The translations under genes and the position numbers were made by a program. From Clostridiales bacterium (GTDB lineage Bacteria > Bacillota > Clostridia > Saccharofermentanales > Saccharofermentanaceae), in assembly GCA_017612755.1 (NCBI GenBank), contig JAGAFH010000001.1, positions 1 to 19,389 on the forward strand: a stretch of 19,389 bases of DNA, in the 5' to 3' direction. A model generated the notes under the pieces. The model worked only from the letters and a program-made list of their open reading frames with translations, was not told where the DNA came from and ran no database searches. Positions 15,564-19,389 of this stretch are shown one piece after another (within the stretch, counting starts at the first letter, position 1; each line of letters begins with the position of its first letter).

Positions 15564-15600
15564 CAAAAAAATAAGACCGATGTTACCATCTGTCTTATTT
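15564..15600 (-). terminator. Terminator of the tRNA-Met/tRNA-Glu transcript
   Basis: The stem AAATAAGAC / GTCTTATTT (15592-15600 and 15569-15577) is followed on the minus strand by a T-run to 15565. The 5' arm begins at the last base of the encoded CCA of tRNA-Glu, so the hairpin directly abuts the mature tRNA. Confidence 0.75.
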
Positions 15601-15674
15601 GGTGACCCGTACGGGAATCGAACCCGTCACTCCGCCGTGAAAGGGCGACGTCTTAGCCGCTTGACCAACGGGCC
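15600..15674 (-). tRNA. tRNA-Glu (TTC)
   Basis: This 75-nt cloverleaf on the minus strand has acceptor stem GGCCCGT pairing with ACGGGTC. The anticodon loop CTTTCAC gives anticodon TTC. The T arm is CGGGTTCGATTCCCG and CCA is encoded. It lies 6 nt downstream of tRNA-Met in the same transcript. Confidence 0.95.
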
Positions 15675-15680
15675 CTGATA

Positions 15681-15757
15681 TGGTAGCGGCAGCGGGATTC
15701 GAACCTGCGACCTGCCGGGTATGAACCGGACGCTCTGGCCAACTGAGCTATGCCGCC
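15681..15757 (-). tRNA. tRNA-Met (CAT), elongator type
   Basis: This 77-nt cloverleaf on the minus strand has acceptor stem GGCGGCA pairing with TGCCGCT (including a G1-U72 pair). The anticodon loop TTCATAC gives anticodon CAT, and CCA is encoded. The absence of the initiator C1/A72 mismatch and the GGCGGCATAGCTCAG 5' half resemble Bacillota elongator tRNA-Met. Ile2 (lysidine-modified CAT) cannot be fully excluded. Confidence 0.92.
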
Positions 15758-15789
15758 ATATCAATGCATCTTTTAAGCAATGCCTATCA

Positions 15790-15818
15790 ATTTTAGCAAC
15801 GGACCAGTGATATGTCAA
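15790..15818 (-). promoter_or_regulatory. Promoter of the tRNA-Met/tRNA-Glu transcript
   Basis: A perfect TTGACA (15813-15818) and TAAAAT (15790-15795) on the minus strand are separated by 17 bp. The -10 box is 32 bp upstream of the mature tRNA-Met 5' end. It lies downstream of the rplL terminator, so the tRNAs are transcribed independently of the ribosomal operon. Confidence 0.8.
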
Positions 15819-15833
15819 GGATAAAGTGGCGTA

Positions 15834-15863
15834 ATAAAAACCTCCGGGGTTACCGGAGGTTTT
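15834..15863 (-). terminator. Terminator of the ribosomal protein operon
   Basis: The stem AAAACCTCCGG / CCGGAGGTTTT (15837-15847 and 15853-15863), with a 5-nt loop, is followed on the minus strand by T-rich sequence. It lies 57 nt past the rplL stop and closes the operon. Confidence 0.9.
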
Positions 15864-15919
15864 ATTATATACCGACAAACTCATTCCCCTACAGGAATCA
15901 GTATATAACCGATATAAGA

Positions 15920-16291
15920 TTACTTGAGCTCGATCTCAGCGCCAGCCTCTTCAAGCTTCTTCTGAAGAGCCTCAGCCTCGTCCTTAGCAACGTTCTCCTT
16001 AAGAGCAACAGGAGCCTTCTCAACAAGCTCCTTAGCGTCCTTAAGTCCAAGACCAAGAGCATCCTTAACAGCCTTGATAACGTTCATCTTGGAATCACCG
16101 AAGCTCTTGAGCATTACGTTGAACTCTGTCTTCTCAGCAGCACCGCCTGCCTCGCCACCAGCGGCGGGAGCAGCAGATACAACTGCAGCTGCGGATACAC
16201 CGAACTCATCTTCAATAGCCTTTTCAAGTTCGAAAAGCTCTGTTACGGAAAGGGATTTGATATCTTCGAGAATTTTTGCAATATCAGCCAT
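15920..16291 (-). CDS. rplL: 50S ribosomal protein L7/L12
   Basis: This 123-residue protein forms the dimers of the ribosomal stalk that recruit translation GTPases. The N-terminal dimerisation helices ([20 protein letters not shown]), an Ala/Gly-rich hinge (~38-52) and the globular C-terminal domain ([20 protein letters not shown], then [19 protein letters not shown]) are all present and of normal length. GGAGG lies 9 nt before the ATG. It is the last gene of the cluster. A terminator and tRNA genes follow, where rpoB would usually come next. Confidence 0.98.
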   Translation of the reverse strand: MADIAKILEDIKSLSVTELFELEKAIEDEFGVSAAAVVSAAPAAGGEAGGAAEKTEFNVMLKSFGDSKMNVIKAVKDALGLGLKDAKELVEKAPVALKENVAKDEAEALQKKLEEAGAEIELK

Positions 16292-16335
16292 TTTAATTTT
16301 CCTCCATTTTAATTTTTGTTTTTTGTTTTTAGTAA

Positions 16336-16974
16336 TTATGCTTCAGCGGGTGCTTCAGCGGGAACGGGCTCTGCTTCTGCAGCAGGTGCCTCTTCTGCGG
16401 GAGCCTCAGCAGGAGCTTCTGCTTCTGCGGGTGCCTCTGCAGCTGCCTCTTCTGCGGGTGCAGCGGCAACTGCGCCGCCTTCCTCCTCGGCCTTCTCAGC
16501 TACAGCTTTGACGAGCATGGCAAGCTTTGTAAAAGGGAAAAGCAAACCATATACGACCTGGCTGTAGAGAGTCTCCTTGTCGGGTACTTTGGAAAGTGTG
16601 ATGATCTCTTCCTTGGAAGCGACCTTACCTTCGATGATACCACCCTTGATCTCGAGAGGCTCGTATGATTCTGCAAATTTAGCGATTACCTTTGCGGGTG
16701 AAACGACTTCATCAGAATATGCAACGGCTGTGGGACCTGCGAAATATTCGTCAGCTCCCTCGATACCAAGCTCCTTGAATACGAGACGGAGAGTAGTGTT
16801 CTTAACGACACTGAACTTTACGCCTGCAGCACGGAGTTCGTTACGCATCTGTGTGTCCTGCTCAACCGTAAGACCTCTGGAAGCTACGAATACGAAAGCT
16901 GCTTTGTCCTTGTACTCTGCTACCAGGTCTGCAACGGCCTGCTTCTTTGCAGCAAGAATCTTCTCACTAGGCAT
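16336..16974 (-). CDS. rplJ: 50S ribosomal protein L10 with long Ala/Glu/Pro C-terminal tail
   Basis: L10 anchors the L7/L12 dimers to 23S rRNA and, as the L10-L12 complex, represses its own mRNA by binding the leader. Residues 1-~161 are an ordinary L10 ([33 protein letters not shown], and the C-terminal helix [17 protein letters not shown] that docks L12). Residues ~162-212 are an extra tail of almost only Ala, Glu and Pro, with repeated EAPAE/PAEEA units. Most bacterial L10 proteins stop near residue 165-175. The tail is coded by repetitive DNA on the minus strand at about 16336-16490. AAGGAGG precedes the ATG by 11 nt. rplL follows 44 nt downstream. Confidence 0.96.
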   Translation of the reverse strand: MPSEKILAAKKQAVADLVAEYKDKAAFVFVASRGLTVEQDTQMRNELRAAGVKFSVVKNTTLRLVFKELGIEGADEYFAGPTAVAYSDEVVSPAKVIAKFAESYEPLEIKGGIIEGKVASKEEIITLSKVPDKETLYSQVVYGLLFPFTKLAMLVKAVAEKAEEEGGAVAAAPAEEAAAEAPAEAEAPAEAPAEEAPAAEAEPVPAEAPAEA

Positions 16975-17000
16975 TTTAGGTTTATCCTCCTTGTTTAGAT

Positions 17001-17033
17001 TTTAAAACCCTCATGCCGAGAGACATGAGGGTT
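17001..17033 (-). terminator. Attenuator hairpin in the L10 leader
   Basis: The stem AACCCTCATG / CATGAGGGTT (17006-17015 and 17024-17033) with an 8-nt loop is followed on the minus strand by TTTT (17004-17001 region). It lies 27-60 nt before the rplJ start. It is probably conditional rather than constitutive, because rplJ and rplL lie beyond it. Confidence 0.7.
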
Positions 17034-17120
17034 CTTGGAATTCTTAATACTAAGAAATCTCATTCCTCGGCGGGAACCCTTAAGGGATCCGGCTGTCTTC
17101 GGTATGAAACGGTATTTAAT
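17001..17120 (-). ncRNA. L10 leader (ribosomal protein autoregulatory element)
   Basis: Between rplA and rplJ the minus strand carries the L10-leader signature: ACCGAAGACAGCCGG, a CTTAAG turn, then CCCGCCGAGGAATGAG (about 17060-17105). This is the binding site of the L10(L12) complex in Bacillota. A strong hairpin downstream (17006-17033) is probably the terminator of this attenuator, since a short T-run follows it. Excess L10-L12 would lower expression of rplJ-rplL relative to rplKA. Confidence 0.88.
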
Positions 17121-17143
17121 TGTGTTTTTAAAAGATCAGACTA

Positions 17144-17839
17144 TTAAGCCATGAACTTAGTAGAGTTGATCTTGATTCCGGGGCCCATTGTTGAAGAGAT
17201 GGAAACATTCTTCAGGTACTGACCCTTAGCGGCAGAAGGCTTAGCCTTGATGATAGCATCCATGATAGTCTTAAGGTTCTCCTCAAGCTTCTCCTGTCCG
17301 AAAGAAACCTTTCCGATAGGGCAGTGGATGATGTTTGTCTTATCAAGACGATACTCGATCTTACCGGCTTTGATGTCATTGATTGCCTTTGTGACATCCA
17401 TGGAAACTGTACCGGACTTGGGGTTAGGCATAAGTCCCTTAGGACCAAGGACCTTACCGAGACGTCCTACGACACCCATCATGTCGGGAGTTGCAACTAC
17501 GACGTCGAAGTCGAACCAGTTTTCCTTTGTGATCTTCTCGACCATATCCTCGGCACCTACATACTCGGCACCTGCCTCCTTAGCCTCATCAGCCTTGGGG
17601 CCCTTGGCGAAAACGAGAACCTTCTTTGTACGGCCTGTTCCGTGAGGAAGGACTACAGCACCTCTGACCTGCTGGTCAGCGTGTCTGGAGTCAACACCAA
17701 GACGAACGTGAAGTTCTACTGTCTCGTCAAACTTAGCTTTACCTGTCTCCTGTACAAGGCGGACTGCCTCGGAAGGATCATAGGCAACTGATCTGTCAAC
17801 AAGCTTTTTAAGCTCTGTATATCTCTTACCAGCTTTCAT
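17144..17839 (-). CDS. rplA: 50S ribosomal protein L1
   Basis: This 231-residue protein binds 23S rRNA at the mobile L1 stalk, which helps release deacylated tRNA. The family's normal length and landmarks are present: [57 protein letters not shown], and [24 protein letters not shown] lies 6 nt before the ATG. It lies 18 nt downstream of rplK and is followed by the L10 leader. No oddities are seen. Confidence 0.98.
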   Translation of the reverse strand: MKAGKRYTELKKLVDRSVAYDPSEAVRLVQETGKAKFDETVELHVRLGVDSRHADQQVRGAVVLPHGTGRTKKVLVFAKGPKADEAKEAGAEYVGAEDMVEKITKENWFDFDVVVATPDMMGVVGRLGKVLGPKGLMPNPKSGTVSMDVTKAINDIKAGKIEYRLDKTNIIHCPIGKVSFGQEKLEENLKTIMDAIIKAKPSAAKGQYLKNVSISSTMGPGIKINSTKFMA

Positions 17840-17857
17840 ATTGATCTCCTTTCCTTA

Positions 17858-18286
17858 TCAGTCTCTCTCTACGGTGATACCCATAGATCTTGCTGTTCCT
17901 GCTACCATCTCGGCACAAGCCTCGATAGAAGCTGCATTTGTGTCAGGCATCTTGATCGCTGCGATCTTCTTGCACTGCTCAAATGTAACCTTTGCAACCT
18001 TCTGAGTGTTAGGTCTGCCTGAACCACTCTCGATATTGCACTCCTTCTTCAGAAGTACCGGTACCGGAGGAGTCTTTGTAATGAAAGAGAATGTACGGTC
18101 AGCGTATACCGTAATAACTACGGGGATAACGAGACCTGCATCCTTTGCTGTTCTCTCATTGAACTCTTTGACGAACTGGGCAATGTTAATACCGTGCTGT
18201 CCAAGAGCTGGTCCTACCGGCGGCGCAGGTGTTGCTTTTCCTGCAGGTATCTGAAGCTTAATGTAACCTGCTACTTTTTTAGCCAT
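17858..18286 (-). CDS. rplK: 50S ribosomal protein L11
   Basis: This 142-residue protein of normal length sits at the GTPase-associated centre of the 50S subunit and contacts 23S rRNA. The N-terminal domain has [20 protein letters not shown] with the conserved prolines; the C-terminal rRNA-binding domain has [15 protein letters not shown] and [29 protein letters not shown] lies shortly upstream of the ATG. The 63 bp before it contain a possible hairpin (18314-18341). Confidence 0.98.
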   Translation of the reverse strand: MAKKVAGYIKLQIPAGKATPAPPVGPALGQHGINIAQFVKEFNERTAKDAGLVIPVVITVYADRTFSFITKTPPVPVLLKKECNIESGSGRPNTQKVAKVTFEQCKKIAAIKMPDTNAASIEACAEMVAGTARSMGITVERD

Positions 18287-18313
18287 CTTTGGCCACCTCC
18301 CAAATAATATTTA

Positions 18314-18341
18314 TTATCAGTGATGCAAATGCATCCGATAA
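18314..18341 (-). other. Hairpin in the nusG-rplK intergenic region
   Basis: TTATC-GATGCA pairs with TGCATC-GATAA around a short loop, with a small internal loop (1 nt against 3 nt). No T-run follows directly. It could be an RNA-processing site or a stabilising structure between nusG and rplK. A weak promoter could also lie here (GATAAT with a poor -35). Confidence 0.35.
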
Positions 18342-18349
18342 GCGTTTCG

Positions 18350-18934
18350 TCAGATCCTTTCGACCTGTGTGAAATCGAGATATACAGGTGTCTCTCTTCC
18401 GAACATGGAGAGCTTTACCTTTACCTGCTGCTTCTCGTAGTTCATCTCCTCTACCACGCATATGCTGTCTGCGAAAGGTCCGGAGATAACGCGGATAGTG
18501 TCTCCGATGTCGTAATCCACATCGGGAACCCAGTCCGTTGCGATTCCCATGGAAGCAAGATCGCTGTCCGTAATGGGAAGGGGCTTATTGGGGTTTGTGC
18601 TTACAAATCCGGTAACGCCTCTTGTGTTGCGGATAAGATACCAAAGTTCCTTATCTGCTGTAGAAGGCTCCTCGTCTGCCTTCAATGTCTCGAAGTTACT
18701 TACGAACTTAACGAAAACATATCCGGGGTACTTCTTGCGTGCGACGACCTTCTTCTTACCATCCTTGATCTCGACTACGTCCTCTGTGGGAACGGCGATC
18801 TCCTGGATGATGTCCTGCATATTGCGCTTGGCGATAGTCTTCTCGAGTATCGTCTTTACTTTATTCTCATATCCTGAATATGTATGAACAACGTACCACT
18901 TAGCTTCGTTGTTGGCGCTCATCTCGTCTGCCAT
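18350..18934 (-). CDS. nusG: Transcription elongation/termination factor NusG, with atypical KOW
   Basis: This 194-residue NusG binds the RNA polymerase clamp through its NGN domain (WYVVHTYSGYENKVK, ~13-27; KKYPGYVFVKF, ~68-78; GVTGF, 106-110). Its KOW domain (~141-194) can contact S10 or Rho. GAGGAG lies 7 nt before the start at 18934, inside the end of secE. There are two oddities. About 13 residues (around ETLKADEEPSTADKE, 82-96) are inserted after the NGN PGYVFV strand relative to E. coli NusG. In the KOW, GPFADSICVVEE replaces the usual GPFADFxGxVEE, so the invariant glycine is Cys159. The rest (FGRETPVYLDFTQVE) is canonical. Confidence 0.96.
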   Translation of the reverse strand: MADEMSANNEAKWYVVHTYSGYENKVKTILEKTIAKRNMQDIIQEIAVPTEDVVEIKDGKKKVVARKKYPGYVFVKFVSNFETLKADEEPSTADKELWYLIRNTRGVTGFVSTNPNKPLPITDSDLASMGIATDWVPDVDYDIGDTIRVISGPFADSICVVEEMNYEKQQVKVKLSMFGRETPVYLDFTQVERI

Positions 18935-18935
18935 A

Positions 18936-19310
18936 TCATGTCTCCTCAGGTGCGTCAGTGTCCTCTGCTACGTCTGTGTCTTCAGCTACGTCTGTATCCT
19001 CAGCTACATCAGTATCTTCAACAACTACAGGATCCCCTGCAACAGGAGACTCCTCAACAGCTGCTGTTGTCTCTGTAGGATCGACCTGATCATAGAATCC
19101 GATCTTCTCAAGTACCCAGCGTCCACCTGTTCCGATGATGGAAAGGTAGATAGCAAAGAATACAATAACAACAAGAACAACAGCGGATGTTGTCTTGAGC
19201 TTATCCTTGGAGGGCCATACGACTCTCTTGAGTTCCTGGCGCACATCCTTAAAGGTCTGGGCTATACGCTGAAAGATATTCTTCTTTTTCTTGTCCTTAC
19301 TTGCGGCCAT
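18936..19310 (-). CDS. secE: SecE translocase subunit with acidic tandem-repeat C-terminal tail
   Basis: SecE clamps the SecY channel. Residues 10-~70 are a normal single-helix Gram-positive SecE: a basic N-terminus, the amphipathic helix KDVRQELKRVVWPSKDKL with the hallmark VWPS, and one membrane helix (~42-60). Such proteins usually end near residue 60-75. Here residues ~74-124 form an extra acidic tail ending in four copies of EDTD(V/A)A-type units. With the known N-in topology of this helix the tail would lie outside the cell membrane. AAGAGG precedes the ATG by 8 nt. It lies 31 nt after rpmG and its stop overlaps the nusG ribosome binding region. Confidence 0.95.
   Translation of the reverse strand: MAASKDKKKKNIFQRIAQTFKDVRQELKRVVWPSKDKLKTTSAVVLVVIVFFAIYLSIIGTGGRWVLEKIGFYDQVDPTETTAAVEESPVAGDPVVVEDTDVAEDTDVAEDTDVAEDTDAPEET
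18949..19020 (-). repeat. 18-nt tandem repeat inside secE
   Basis: Four in-frame 18-nt units (18949-18966, 18967-18984, 18985-19002, 19003-19020) encode the EDTDVA repeats of the SecE tail. The middle two differ at two positions only. Copy number could vary between strains by slippage without breaking the frame. Confidence 0.85.
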
Positions 19311-19341
19311 TACGATACCTCTTTAAAAGAAAAACAGTATA

Positions 19342-19389
19342 TTACTTTGTCTCCTTGTGAACCGTGTGCTTACGGCAGAAAGGACAGTA
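19342..19389 (-). CDS. rpmG: 50S ribosomal protein L33, 3' end only
   Basis: The last 15 codons before TAA (19342-19344) read YCPFCRKHTVHKETK, which is the C-terminus of L33 with the second Cys-x-x-Cys of its zinc ribbon (C+ type). The rest lies beyond the window edge. rpmG-secE-nusG-rplK is the standard order in Bacillota, which supports the call. The 31 nt before secE hold no terminator, so they are probably co-transcribed. Confidence 0.93.
   Translation of the reverse strand, partial: YCPFCRKHTVHKETK

Noticed and set aside
18320..18877. A 185-codon plus-strand open frame
   Set aside because: It is antisense to nusG, which is unambiguous.

Overview
The window looks like chromosomal DNA from a Gram-positive Clostridia-type bacterium (Bacillota; a gut or rumen Lachnospiraceae/Oscillospiraceae-like organism is an inference). 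The reasons are strong GGAGG-type ribosome binding sites, TTGACA/TATAAT promoters, tRNA genes with encoded CCA, short intrinsic terminators, a secreted choline/glucan-binding-type repeat protein, a Gram-positive-type lipoprotein importer and a DUF6020-like membrane protein. No phage, transposase or CRISPR array is visible.

Layout. (1) Positions 1-3438, minus strand: the 5' part of a HEAT-like helical protein gene, a large secreted LRR/EF-hand/cell-wall-binding-repeat protein, and a tRNA-Cys. The last two end in the same terminator sequence. (2) Positions 3531-7780, plus strand: a tightly coupled ABC-2 exporter operon (permease, NatA-like ATPase, and a second permease fused to a CPBP/CAAX-type intramembrane protease). 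(3) Positions 7743-10750, minus strand: a btuFCD corrinoid import operon behind a cobalamin riboswitch and a clear promoter. (4) Positions 10752-14116: two divergent polytopic membrane proteins, one GT-C-like and one DUF6020-like. They share a 50-bp intergenic region with a near-palindromic pair of extended -10 promoters and no Shine-Dalgarno sites. (5) Positions 14079-15464, minus strand: a double zinc-ribbon membrane protein. (6) Positions 15564-15818, minus strand: a tRNA-Met/tRNA-Glu transcript with its own promoter and terminator. (7) Positions 15834-19389, minus strand: the translation/secretion cluster rpmG-secE-nusG-rplK-rplA-(L10 leader)-rplJ-rplL. It ends at a terminator and is not followed by rpoBC.

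How the parts relate. The ribosomal cluster is autoregulated by an L10 leader with an attenuator-like hairpin between rplA and rplJ. Corrinoid import is expected to be repressed by cobalamin, probably at translation, because no terminator lies between the aptamer and btuF. The exporter operon and btuD converge with a 38-nt coding overlap. The DUF6020 and zinc-ribbon genes also converge with a 38-nt overlap, so transcripts from opposite strands must interfere or be antisense at both places.

Most unusual points: a SecE with a roughly 50-residue acidic, tandem-repeat C-terminal tail; an L10 with a roughly 50-residue Ala/Glu/Pro tail; a NusG whose KOW glycine is replaced by Cys; the symmetric, apparently leaderless divergent promoter; and the permease-protease exporter. 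None of these alone proves a new system.
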